NCBI RefSeq assembly: GCF_001625215.2
Contig: NC_030384.2
Coordinates: 26,524,527-26,588,526, forward strand
Direction of reading: 5' to 3'
Length of the DNA: 64,000 nt
DNA from: Daucus carota subsp. sativus
Lineage: Eukaryota; Streptophyta; Magnoliopsida; Apiales; Apiaceae
The notes beneath the pieces were generated by a model. That model saw only the letters and a program-made list of their open reading frames with translations, searched no databases and was not told the origin of the DNA. A program made the translations under genes and the position numbers. This document shows positions 23,209 to 34,205 of this stretch, piece by piece (within the stretch, counting starts at the first letter, position 1; each line of letters begins with the position of its first letter).

Positions 23209-24541
23209 ATGGACTTGGTGAATGTTCTGCACATGAATGCAGGTAATCGCAAATGCAGCTATGCCAACAGCTCCTCCCTGCAGGTGCCTCTTTCTTTTCC
23301 CCCTGATCAATATTTATTTTTATATTATGTCCAAAAAATATTGAAACAATGCATTGTTATCTCCAGAAATATGTGATATTGAAGTCTGCTAAAGTGTTGG
23401 AAGACACCATCGAAGATTATGGTACAAACGGATTCTCCGAATGCTTCAAGCTAGCTGACTTGGGCTGCTCTTCCGGGCCTAATACCTTTTTGTTTGTTGC
23501 AAATACACTTGCAAATGTTCATAAAGCATGCGCGAAAAAAAATCTGAAAGCACCTGATGAATTTCAAGTGTTTCTCAATGATCTTCCAAATAATGATTTT
23601 AACATGGTTTTTAAAATGACACCCGCATTCTATTCGAAGCTTGAAAATGATGAAGCTCTTGCAAGAACTTTGAAGTGTTTTGTATGCGGAGTGCCAGGTT
23701 CTTTCTATACTAGACTCTTTCCCAGTAAAAGTCTTCACTTTGTTCATTCGTCATATGGTGTTCACTGGCTCTCTCAGGTAGTCATTTTAGTATACAGCAT
23801 GCAATCAGAATAATTTTATATATACTGACAGAGTAGATCTCAGGTCCCTGAGAATCTGCTGGATAATAACAAAGGAAATGTCTATATTGCCAAAGCTAGT
23901 CCTCCGGGTGTTTATGAAGCATATTTTAATCAATATAAACGAGACTTGACGACATTTCTGCGCATGAGATCCGAAGAAATTATCCCTGATGGCCGCATGG
24001 TCTTAACACTCCTGGGTAGGAGAGCTTCAGATCCTGCCAGCAAAGATTGTTGTTATTTATACGAATTACTTGCTATGTCACTTCACGACTTGGTGGCTGA
24101 GGTACGAACAAAGATATAGCATATTAAATACTACCGATTCAATGTTGAGAAAATTTAAATTCAATTATGTGTTTGTTGTGCAAGGGTTCACTTCATGAGG
24201 AAGACATTAGCTCATTCAATCTACCGTTTTACACCCCAAGCCCCGACGAGTTGAAGACAATAATAGAATCTGAGAACTCCTTTTGTCTTGACAAACTTGA
24301 AACCTTTGAGGTTAAGTGGGATATGCGCGATGAAGATGAAATAATAAAGTCTGAGGATAGCAGTGGAAAGTTTATAGTGAAAACGGTGAGAGCTGTAATG
24401 GAACCATTGATTGCTAGTCATTTTGGGAATAGTTTCATGGACCAGATATTTGAGAGGTTTGCCAACCATGTCACTGAGCATCTCTCCCGTGGAGAGAAAG
24501 GTAGCTACTTCAATATTCTCGTCTCCTTGAGAAGGAAATGA
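23209..24541 (+). CDS. SABATH carboxyl methyltransferase, copy 1, four exons
   Basis: Exons 23209-23283, 23367-23777, 23844-24101 and 24185-24541 splice in phase 0 to 366 residues, the usual SABATH length. The family transfers methyl from S-adenosylmethionine to small carboxylic acids or N-heterocycles (salicylate, jasmonate, benzoate, xanthosine). Seen: the opening VLHMNAG and SYANSSSLQ with the conserved Gln at residue 25, the SAM-binding LADLGCSSGPNTF, FLNDLPNNDFN, VPGSFYTRLFP, the aromatic pocket SSYGVHWLSQ, FLRMRSEEIIPDGRMVLTLLGR and the end FNILVSL. Residue 10 is Asn, not the Lys of salicylate methyltransferases, so jasmonate-type or other substrates fit better, but the substrate cannot be assigned. 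An ATG at 23155 lies upstream in frame; the family start at 23209 was preferred. It is paired with the inverted copy at 25089-26617. Confidence 0.9.
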
Positions 24542-25088
24542 TGTTATCTTAGTTCATTACCATTTGTATGTGGTACTGGCAAGTAACAAGAATGTTGCAA
24601 GAGGCTAAACTCATGGGATTGCCAGCGAAAAACAGCACAACCGAAAAGGTACTATTGCAACTTGCAGGGCTATATTATATAAGCTATCTGCTTGACAGAG
24701 CAGTATCTTAAATATCCCATCTTTCTATTTTGTTGTCGTATTCTGAATTAGGAAATTTACTGTAAACATGGTTTCTAAAATAGCCAAACTCCGTAAAGTT
24801 CAGGATTTTAATATATTTTTTTTAACATACTTAGCGTTTTTTAATCGCTGAATGGGTACCTGTAAACAGTTAAAAAGGGCCAAACATCTTAAAATAAATG
24901 TTATAATTATGACCGCTAGATATTCATCTGACAGCTAGCTAAAAAACATCTTAGCAATCAATTGTTGGGGATCAGGACCCTTCTTTTATTTCCAAGTTGG
25001 TATAGTTGTGTTTGTTAAATAACAGGCATATTTAGGACATAAAAAGTCCATAAATACCCGAGATACAAATGATAATTTACTGATAACA
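24542..25088. other. Spacer between the convergent SABATH genes
   Basis: 547 bp between two stop codons. It should hold both 3' UTRs. No gene or clear transposable element was seen, and it is not itself palindromic except close to its edges. Confidence 0.6.
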
Positions 25089-26617
25089 TCATTTCCTTCT
25101 CAAGGAGACGAGAATATTGAAGTAGCTGCCTTTCTCTCCACGGGAGAGATGCTCATTGACATGCTTGTCAAACCTCTCAAATATCTGGTCCATGAAACTA
25201 TTCCCAAAATGGCTAGCAAGCAATGGTTCCATTACAGCTCTCGCCGTTTTCGCCATAAACTTTCCACTGCTATCCCCAGACTTTATTATTTCATCTTCAT
25301 CGCGCATATCCCACTTAACCTCAAAAGTTTCCAGTATGTCAACACAAAAGGAGCTCTCAGATTCAACAATTGTCTTCAATTCGTCGGGGCTTGGGGTGTA
25401 AATCGGTAGATTGAACGAGCTAATGTCTTCCTCATGAAGTGAACCCTTGCACAACAAACATATAATTGAATTTAAATTTTCTCAACATTGAATCGGTAGT
25501 ATTTAATACTCTATATCTTTGTTCGTACCTCAGCCACCAAGTCGTGAAGTGACATAGCAAGTAATTCGTATAAATAACAACAATCTTTGCTGGCAGGATC
25601 TGAAGCTCTCCTACCTAGGATTGTTAAGACCACGCGGCCATCAGGGATAATTTCTTCAGATCTCATGCGCAAAAATGTCGTCAAGTCTTGTTTATATTGA
25701 TTGAAATATGCTTCATAAACACCCGGAGGACTAGCTTTTGTTATGTAGATATTTCCTTTGTTATTATCCAGCAGATTCTCGGGGACCTGAGATCTACTCG
25801 TGAGTTTATATAAAACGGATTTTCTAGTCACACTAACAACCACTTTTTAGTTAAGTGGTGGATTTCTATCAGTTCTCATCCCATCAATAATGATGGCATC
25901 TTTATGCACAAAAATCTCCACCGATCAAAATATCCCACCTAACGAAAAAGTAGTTGTTAGTGTGTGCCCATGGACACCCACTAAAAAGACACTGTATAAA
26001 ATTATTCTGAGTGCATGCTGTATACTAAAATGATACCTGAGAGAGCCAGTGAAGGCCATATGATGAATGAACCAAGTTAAGGCTTTTTCTGGGAAAGAGT
26101 CTTGTATAGAAAGAACCTGGCACTCCGCAAACAAAACACTTCAAAGTTCTTCCAAGAGCTTTATCATTTTCAAGCTTCGAATAGAATGAGGGTGTCATTT
26201 TAAAAACCGTGTTAAAATCATTATTTGGAAGATCGTTTAGAAACACTTGAAATTCATCAGGCGCTTTCAGATTTTTCTTCGCGCATGCCTTATGAACATT
26301 TGCAAGTGTTTTTGCAACAAACAAAAAGGTATTAGGCCCGGAAGAGCAACCCAAGTCAGCCAGCTTGAAGCATTCGGAGAAACCATTTGTACCATAATCT
26401 TCGATGGTGTCTTCTAAAACTTTCGCAGACTTCAATATCACATATTTCTGGAGATAATTAACCAAATGCATGGTTCAATATTTTCTGGATACATGATGGA
26501 GACAATATTAAAAAAATGATTAGGAGGGAAAGAAAGAGGCACCTGTAGAGCGGAGGTGTTGGCATAGCTACATTCGCGATCACCTGCATTCATGTGCAGA
26601 ACATTTACCAACTCCAT
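25089..26617 (-). CDS. SABATH carboxyl methyltransferase, copy 2, four exons
   Basis: On the minus strand the exons are 26617-26543, 26447-26037, 25786-25529 and 25445-25089, with exactly the exon lengths of copy 1 (75, 411, 258, 357), giving 366 residues. All family motifs are kept: VLHMNAGD, SYANTSALQ with Gln25, LADLGCSSGPNTF, SSYGLHWLSQ and FNILVSL. By eye the proteins differ at about 1 in 10 positions or fewer, most in the last exon (for example CVDILE against CLDKLE), where the substrate pocket and cap lie. The frame is intact, so it is probably functional. The second intron is 250 bp against 66 bp in copy 1 because of a MITE (25816-25994). Confidence 0.9.
25816..25994. mobile_element. 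MITE in intron 2 of SABATH copy 2
   Basis: The intron of copy 1 lacks this 179-bp segment, which marks its ends. Its ends (CGGATTTTCTAGTCACACTA and the complement of TTTTTAGTGGGTGTCC) belong to the same family as 32306-32499. TATAAAA flanks both sides, which suits a Mutator-type target duplication that has slipped in an AT repeat. Confidence 0.7.
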
Positions 26618-27169
26618 CTTGTTAGTTCTCTCCTTTGGTCTCCAATTATTGCTGAGTTTTGTGGCTTATAAGATTCGAGTTATTGGATAACAGTAATGTG
26701 CTGATCATCAATACACCATCTATAGCCTATAGGTCCTGCGTCCTGGTAATTTAGTGGTGAGGGACCAGAAGCCGACCCTTCATGTCACACGAGTTTTTCA
26801 TTAGAGCAAATTCAAGAATGAAACACGGAACTTGCTATATCCAGTGGTTTCTACTTTCTAACAAGTACCTATCAATAAAGTTGTGTAGTTGTGGCGAGGT
26901 CCAATTTGTATGTAAATTGTTAATGTCTATCAAAAGTGTAAAATCTTAAGAATGTGGTCATTGGCTTGTTATCATTGTTTTGTTTTATTTCATCTGCAGG
27001 ACCATATCATTTAGAGCTAAAGAAATTTAAAACACACTCTGACAATAGTAACTTTTATAATGAAATACAAAAATATTAAATATGTGCACATGATTTCTAA
27101 TCACATTGACTAAAATATTAGTCGGTCCCATTCACTTAGGAGTTAGGGGATGACAGTTTTATCCGACGT
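26618..27169. other. Upstream of SABATH copy 2, then spacer
   Basis: Positions 26618-26830 are the inverted match of the copy 1 upstream region. The rest is AT-rich sequence without a recognisable gene. Confidence 0.5.
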
Positions 27170-28600
27170 GATAAAACTGAGTTAACTCTCAACCCACTCA
27201 CTTACCGAGTTCTCGCAATTAATCAAACTCAACAAACCCTGATCCTAGCCAGATCAGATCTTTACAACACCCCCTGTCCTCAAAAGCTCATCAACACCAC
27301 TCTCAATTCCAGTATCTTCACTCTTGATTCCCACAATGTGAAGCTTAATTTGTTTTACGGGTGCTTTTCATCGATAATTCCTCCGTCACTGAACGTGTTT
27401 AGCTGTAATGTGAATGGTGCTGAGTCTAGTGATGCTTATTACTTTGCTGTCTTGGTTCCAGTGATCAATTATATTCATAGTACTGTCAGTGTTGTGGTTC
27501 CGATACTCGGGATAGCTGGAGAGAGATTGAGGAGTAATTTAGCTACTCTGGATGATGTTTTGGTGTCAGGGTTTGGAGTGAAGTATAGTGATCCTTTTAG
27601 TCATCAGTGTTTGAATTAATGTAGTATATCGGGTGGGCAATGTGGGGTTTTGGCTAATCCGATCCGACCTGTTTGCATTTGTCAAGATGAACTGTGTGCT
27701 GATGCAGGTATCTGATCATTTCATATACTGAATCATTGTTTGTTGTAATCGTTTGTTTTAGATGAATTGTATTTAGAATTACCACATTATAATTAATACA
27801 CCAGTTTTTTTCACATGAACGGTAATTGTATGTTTTAGATGAATTTTATTTAGAATTATTAGTTAGTACTTTCTTAGGCTTCGTATTGATCAACTAGAGC
27901 TTGCCCTTGTGTTCTTATTGAATTGTGAGAATATTAGAGGTCACAAGGAGTCGTCCTCAAGTCTCCCTCCAGCCCCTAAACTCGTGTTAAATGACCAATT
28001 CTCATGAAACCTGGAAGGAAGGCTTACCAGGATCATATTATATTTTAACAATAGTTAAAGGGTCCGAGTAGACTACATTTTAATAGCTAGTGTGAGATTT
28101 AGTTCATTAGCTCAGTGGTACAGATGTAACAGGGAAAGCAATTTTACTGAATCCGAAAGTCATGTTGGCTTAGGAAAGGTCCGTGAAAATATTATACCTG
28201 GTTATGTCATTAACCCTGATTGATTCCCCTGGTGCGGTCACTGGATTAGCACGTAAAGTATATATAATTTGACCTATGCATTTCAATCCTGACGAAGTTG
28301 AATCATAAAAACCTAGTAAAGTTGTATGGATGCACTTCCAAGAGAAGCCGAGACCTCCTTGTTTATGAATATATACCAAATGGAACGGTAGCTGATCATC
28401 TACATGGTAAACAAGCAAGTTGAGGTCTGCTCTCTTTGTCTGTCCGGTTGAAGATTGCTATAGAAACAGCTGAAGCGTTGGCTTATCTGCATGTCTCTGG
28501 TATCATTCGTCGTGATGTCAAAAGTAACAACATTCTCCTGGACAACAGCTTCTGCGTAAAAGTTATATGTTCTTTTGCGAGGCATTCATATGTTCTTTCA
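27150..28600 (+). pseudogene. LRK10-like/WAK-type receptor kinase pseudogene
   Basis: Part 1 (27150-27706) encodes a cysteine-rich galacturonan-binding-type ectodomain: LTYRVLAINQTQQTLILARS, NLFYGC, VFSCNV, then a TAA stop at the position before CSISGGQCG, and ICQDELC just before a GT. Part 2 (28285-28600) encodes the N-lobe end and start of the catalytic loop of a kinase: LNHKNLVKLYGCTS, LLVYEYIPNGTVADHLHG, a TGA stop, [17 protein letters not shown], then [15 protein letters not shown]. The catalytic HRD His is Arg and the DFG motif and all later kinase sequence are missing. The signal peptide, first cysteines and membrane span are not found. It is clearly non-functional. The family (LRK10L) holds wall-associated receptor-like kinases. 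Confidence 0.8.
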
Positions 28601-28916
28601 TGTCGTGGTTAACGGGAAGAAATTCTCTGTAGTTGTTACTTTCTTATTGTTTTGCTGTGGTTGCAGCAATGTAATGTTCAACTTCATGCATGGTATTTCA
28701 AGGTCAGCTGGTTTGCCATTGACAACTGTTTAACCGACTTGTTTCTGTGATTTTGTTACCAGAAGTTAGCAATTGTGAGCAATATATCATGGAAAAGCTA
28801 ATTGAAATTGTAAAATGCAAAACCAGGAAATCTGCTCAACAAATATTGTACTTCTGTAGTCAAATGAAAAGCATGCTTTAGCCTTTAGGCATAAGTGAAT
28901 CTTGCTACTTACTGTA

Positions 28917-30782
28917 TTACTCTGTACTTTTGGTTAGTGCTTTGGTGACTACATGAGATATAATTCCTATAGGACAAAAAAGTAAGCAGAGGGAAATTGA
29001 ATGCCGGGTCTCGATCTTGTTCTCCAGTCCATCATGATAAACCTGCCTGATAGGATCACAAAATGTCAAATGTTAGAGCTTGCTAAGTCCTACGACAAAG
29101 CTTTTCATCAACGAGGGAGAGAAACGGACCTTGCAGCAAAGAGATCTACAGCTAACAAATGAATCCATGCAGAAGCTAGTGTCATCTCACTGGAGAACAT
29201 CTTTGCTATGCCAGATAACTGTCAGAATGTAAATATGTTAATTAAAAAATTTTAAACAAAGTATTTCTGCGAATAGAAAAACACGTGTTCTTCCCACAAT
29301 TCAAACACACCTCAGGGAGCCAATATTCGCTTGCAAACATCAACTTCATTGTATCAGGTGTCCATGAGAGGTAGAGTAGGTAACCATACAAAAGACCAAG
29401 CGCAACATATGGTATGCCACTTTCAATAGACTTTTTGGTCTGAATATCGGAGCATGTAAACATTCATGCATATCAGTAATTTACCTCAAATTTTAGAAGA
29501 AAAAACATTTTGGATTCAGAATGGATCGTAGTATTTGCAATTCAGTAAAAGCTGTCACTATATTAAGCTTACCAGCTCAGATTTCGGAGCTACAACCATA
29601 AGGGTGTAGTACGGAAGAACAGCTGCAGTTCCCAGGGTGAAAGCACTACTTGCAATTTGAGGATTTGTCAACCCTGCAAGGCCACAAAAAGCAGTTCAAC
29701 GTTGAACGCATGGCAATTTTTTTACTAAAGGATAAAAATAATTCTCAATATAAAAGATCGATAGTAAGATACCGAGGATAACAGCTTAGGGTATGCATAG
29801 TAAATTAAAATTATATGTGAAAATAAATTTACATAAAGCAAACACTCCACAGTTTTTTCTGTAACGAGCAAAGCTTTGAATATTTGGTCCAGTGATCACC
29901 CTCGATCCTCCTTTGAAACTCCATTCAGTTCTACTCTTTCTTTTTATGCTGTGTGGATGTCGACTAAAAGGGTCAGTTTCAACACTTTTGATAGAATAAG
30001 TTGTTATCTGGTCCTTTCCTGTATAGGCTAATAATGATTTTTTAGCCAGTCTTGATTCATCGTTCTACAATGTTAAAGCAGAAACAAGGTTATCACCAAT
30101 AAGATATCTGAAGAGTGAAGACTATTCATTATTACAGAAATCGCATCAAGGTTAAACTCTCAACTAAATTTCACATCAAGTCTGTTATATTTTCTACTAT
30201 AAACAGGGATAGATCATAGATCAAAAGCCCGACCACCATTAGTAAAAACATATCCAACAAAGCAAATAAACTCTACTGGCTTCAAACTTGAACTTCTCAC
30301 TTAACTCGTATAACTAATGCAGTTTAAGATCCTTGTAGAATTTGAAATTCTTTTTGAAACCCGGAGTTCAATAAACCAAGAACTACAAATTGACAACATC
30401 ATACATAAAGGCCAAAACCTAAACTTCAATGAAAACTGAACTCATCAGCGTCCTTTTTTATTCATGATCCAATCGCTTAACTGAATTGTATAATTTTCTT
30501 CTACTGAATGACACCTATGCATAACTATGATTTGTAGTACCGCTGAGGTAGTTTTCGCTTTATATCAGGGTGTTGCCGCCCTCTCTGTGAATAAATCATG
30601 CAAACACTTATGTTAAGTGACCAGTTATCCCAAAACCTCGAGATGTTAGAAGTATGGCTTACCAGAATTATATTATATTCTAACAATCTAACGAATACAA
30701 ATAGAAACTATATGAAAAGCAAACACAGAACACATACCTTAAGAAACAGAGGAGGACTGCAGAGGCAAGACAGGGAAGCCAT
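28917..30782 (-). CDS. ABA4: ABA DEFICIENT 4, neoxanthin formation protein, six exons
   Basis: Minus-strand exons 30782-30738, 30064-29833, 29673-29573, 29439-29311, 29218-29130 and 29046-28917 keep frame and give 241 residues. ABA4 is a chloroplast membrane protein (DUF4281) needed to convert violaxanthin to neoxanthin, a precursor of abscisic acid. Seen: a Ser/Lys-rich N-terminal part of about 95 residues that fits a plastid transit peptide (start [15 protein letters not shown]), then four hydrophobic segments with the family sequences [59 protein letters not shown] and [20 protein letters not shown]. Every intron has GT-AG ends. Intron 1 (673 bp) is the longest. No defects were seen. Confidence 0.93.
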
Positions 30783-30830
30783 CAGTTGTCAAATGTTAAA
30801 AGAATCACAAAGTTTTTTCATTCGGTTACA

Positions 30831-30844
30831 CCTTATATAAATAG
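30831..30844 (-). promoter_or_regulatory. Candidate TATA box of ABA4
   Basis: On the minus strand this reads CTATTTATATAAGG, about 50 bp before the ATG. It would place transcription start near 30805-30810 with a very short leader. Confidence 0.4.
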
Positions 30845-31516
30845 GCTCGTGCCTAAATGAGAATAGAATCAACTTGTCGTAATGTTACATGATTATTTTC
30901 TCGTAATTATTCTCTCCTGTTCTCACGCTAAATTCGGTGAAAATTTGTAAAGATAGTCCGAGTGTAGTGGGGAAATTGAGTAGTACAGACAAGAAGATTC
31001 AAAGTGGGAAAGAGCTCCGGTGGCCATGTTCATTAGCTCATTGCCAACTGGCCACTTCCTAAATATTAGCATCAAAAGTTAATTGTAACATAATATAATA
31101 ATAAATAATAAATTAATACTTATATAATCTCTTGTAAATTGATAGGATACTAGAGTAGATATTTGGACAAATGAATATTGACCATCTTGATAGCTGGCTT
31201 GTGTTGGTTGTTTTCTTTTAGTTTGTGCCCCTTGCGTTACCATTTTCATTATAAAAACTTATAATATTAGGATTTTTTTGTATTTATACAATTATATTGC
31301 ACTAATTATAGATCATTTGTTACGAGGTGACCCGCATAAAGTTATAATGACATAAAACTATAAAATGGCTTTTTTTATTTTAAGTTGTAATGAAAAACAC
31401 CGTAAAAAACAAGAAAGCCGGTGGAGTAATTACCACAGTAGTTAGGTTGGGTTGGATGCACTATTCGGGTTTTGAATCTCCAAATTTTGGAAGAAAAGGT
31501 ACAACATTGACATATA

Positions 31517-31818
31517 TTCCCCCGTCTCAATTTATAGGTCCCTTTTAGAAAAAAAATTTGTCTCAAAATCCTTATCCCTCTCTTCTTTCAATACAAATTT
31601 ATCTACATATTAATTGTGATTTTTTTGAAACTTAACATTATTCTCATTTCTCAATGCACTAAATCCCTATATTTATTGTGATTATTTTGAAACTCAACTA
31701 TATTCTCATTTATCAATGCACTAATTAATAATATATGAGATAAGATTCTATCTAACCAACTTTTTTCTTAATATGTGTGTTTATTCCAAAATGGACCTAT
31801 AAATTGAGACGGAGGGAG
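31517..31818. mobile_element. Stowaway-like MITE
   Basis: The ends read TTCCCCCGTCTCAATTTATA and TATAAATTGAGACGGAGGGA as an inverted repeat, with TA on each side. It belongs to the same subfamily as 46245-46547 (shared inner blocks around CTCATTTATCAATGCACTAATTA). Confidence 0.8.
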
Positions 31819-32305
31819 TAAGAGAATTGATATTAGCTCGCAAGACAAGTTTTTTGCATTAATATTCTTAAAAACTTTAGATAAGTTATAAAATAATACA
31901 TGAAGTGATTGTCAAAATTTTAATCGAGAAGCAAAACTTATCAAAAAAGTCTGGCGAAACTTACTAAAAGAAGACTCGCAAAGCTTATCAGGAAATGATG
32001 AAACTTACTGAGGGAAACTCACATAACTTATCGAGGAAGACTAACGATATTTACTCGAGAAGATTTGTAATATTTAATCTAGGAGTATTGCAAGCAAAAC
32101 TAGTTAAGAAGATTTATCAACCAAACTCTATAAATAGCTGGTTTTGCTGAAATGAATTCTATTCTGAAATATTCTGAACTACAAATTACTTTCTCTCTAC
32201 ATCTTCTATTATATTTATACTTTCCAAGATAGTTTCTATTTTATCGTTGTGTAGTTTAATAATATATTACAAGATTTACAAGAAGATAGAGATTAATTGA
32301 TATTA

Positions 32306-32499
32306 CGGTTTGGCTAGTGTGTGCCCATAGGCACATGCTAAGCGCGGAAATTTTTGTATTTTGGGAGATTTTGATTGGTTTGGTTGGTGTATTTGCAGGG
32401 GGGTCCACCATTATCATTAGATAGGAGCCAATCAAAATGATCCAAGCACAAAATTTTCCGCGCTTAGCATGTGCCCAAGGGCACACCATAGAAAAACCG
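32306..32499. mobile_element. Mutator-type MITE with 9-bp target duplication
   Basis: Long inverted ends: CGGTTTGGCTAGTGTGTGCC at the left and the complement of CGGTTTTTCTATGGTGTGCC at the right, continuing through GGCACATGCTAAGCGCGGAAA. The flanks TTGATATTA and TTGATACTA are a 9-bp duplication with one mismatch. Length 194 bp. Confidence 0.75.
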
Positions 32500-33241
32500 T
32501 TGATACTATTATAGTTAATAATGCATTAAAAGTAGGACAGAAATTAGCAAAGAAATAAATCTGATACAATACTGCTAGTGGAATGAAAAGGTGTCTGGTT
32601 GTCTCATCACTGATGTATCCAACTTTCAACTTTTTAATGCAACACAAACATGTTATTAGGCAATTTAGCAAGAATAAAAACGAACATGTTATTAGGCACC
32701 ATGTTTGCTTCATTATCATACAGTACAGTATAGAACAATGAATTCAACCATGCAGGTAACCAGAAAAAGAAATCAAACATGTAACAAAAAACAATCTACT
32801 CAACCCCTCAATGTTTCCATTGATTGCTATTCCGATAAACCAACTTTGTTTCTACCGTATGTCGATGCCAAATCCGTATCACATTGGCGAAAAGGACAAA
32901 TAAAAACTGAATAAAGATCAGATTCCAAAATTGATCTCCCATACTGATCCATTAGGGTTAAAAATCCAGTTTCTTCAGATTAGACCTAACCTTTATCTCA
33001 AGAACTTCAGTTTCTTCCGAAGACTGAAGCTAATTATAACATTTTACAAGTGTTCTAATAATTTACTAGCAATAAAGGCCGATCATTCATACGTGGCTTG
33101 GAATGTTTTTATGCACATAAACTGCAGAATATAGAGAAGCGAGAGGAGTTACCAAGGAATACTGCCGCAGTCAATATTTTCTTTCAGTACAGAAATAATT
33201 GAGCATTCACCGGAGATGGACCACTTGATCTGAAGTAGTTA

Positions 33242-33575
33242 GGCCCTGCTCCCGAGTGTGCAGAGGAGGAAAAGACAAAGATTCAGCAACAGCTGATTCA
33301 GCCTAACCAGGAATTTCTTTCAGCACAAATTGACTAGCAAAAGAAGTTATAAACATAGACGAAAACAAGTGGAAGAGGAAGTAAAATTATATAACTTTAA
33401 CTCCTATTTATGCTTCCGAGTTTTTTGAAGAGACGAAAACATATGAAAATGGATGCAATTATAACATACTTTCACACCAAAATTTTCACTCCAAAATAGG
33501 ATGCAAGTGAAAGCACACTTTTGCTTTCACTTACATTCACTTGCTTTCACTCCTAAAAAAACTCAGGAGCAGGGT
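33242..33575. mobile_element. MITE with GGCCCTGCTCC ends (copy 2 of dispersed repeat)
   Basis: The left end GGCCCTGCTCCCGAGT and the right end ACTCAGGAGCAGGGTC form an inverted repeat. The interior aligns with 8807-9030. Its right end touches the stop codon of the lipase-like pseudogene. Confidence 0.6.
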
Positions 33576-33649
33576 CTCAGAATGTTGGATCATGAACAGG
33601 TAGGTCCGTAGGTGTGGTTTTAGTATGATCATCAAGCCACAAAATTATA

Positions 33650-34205
33650 CTCCCTCCGTCCCTCTCATTTCTTTACAGTTATTATTTTGAGATGTCCCTC
33701 TCATTTCTTTTCATTACTATAAATAGTAAGTTTTTCTCATTATTACACCCACTATCTTCCCTTACTATCTCATATTTAACAATAAAAACTACTATAACAC
33801 CCACTATTTTCCCCCACTATCTCAAATCTACTCCCTCCGTTTCAAATTAGATGTCCACTTTCAAAAAATTACACGGTTTAAGAAAAGTGGTTGTTCACAA
33901 ATTAATTGCATTAAATGAGCCTAATATGTGGTGTGAGATTGATCTAGGAAATATAAATAAGAGATATGTGGAGAAGAATTGACTTAGGAAATATGATTTT
34001 GCATTGAAAGTTGAAGTGGACAAGTAATTTGAAACAAAATTTTTTCTTGAAGGTGGACATGTAAATTGAAACGGAGGGAGTATTATTAAATATTGATAGG
34101 TCCCACCACTTTACCCACTTTTCATCAAATTTTACTCATTTTTTATACATTGTTTTGGTCTCCGTATCCCTCTCCAATGTAAAGAATTGAGGGGGACGGA
34201 GGGAG
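33650..34205. mobile_element. Stowaway-like MITE inserted in a coding exon, itself host to another MITE
   Basis: Ends CTCCCTCCGTCCCTCTCATT and the complement at 34190-34205 (GGGGGACGGAGGGAG), flanked by TA (33648-33649 and 34206-34207). It lies between RVLGD and ILWLDD of the lipase pseudogene. A second copy of the same subfamily at 45924-46227 lacks the nested insertion. Confidence 0.9.
33831..34080. mobile_element. Second Stowaway-like MITE nested inside the first
   Basis: Ends CTCCCTCCGTTTCAAATTA and TAAATTGAAACGGAGGGAG, flanked by TA (33829-33830 and 34081-34082). The related element at 45924-46227 reads straight through the site (CTCAAATTTATTATTAAATA), which is the expected empty site. 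Confidence 0.9.

Larger units (their letters stand above)
30845..33241. other. Repeat-bearing spacer between ABA4 and the lipase pseudogene
   Basis: No gene is supported. It holds a Stowaway-type MITE (31517-31818), a possible insertion bounded by an 11-bp direct repeat (31825-31835 and 32295-32305), and a Mutator-type MITE (32306-32499). Open frames at 32705-33134 match nothing I know. Confidence 0.5.

Noticed and set aside
28105-28135. tRNA A-box-like TTAGCTCAGTGGTA
   Set aside because: No B box, no cloverleaf and no acceptor stem can be formed around it; not a tRNA gene.
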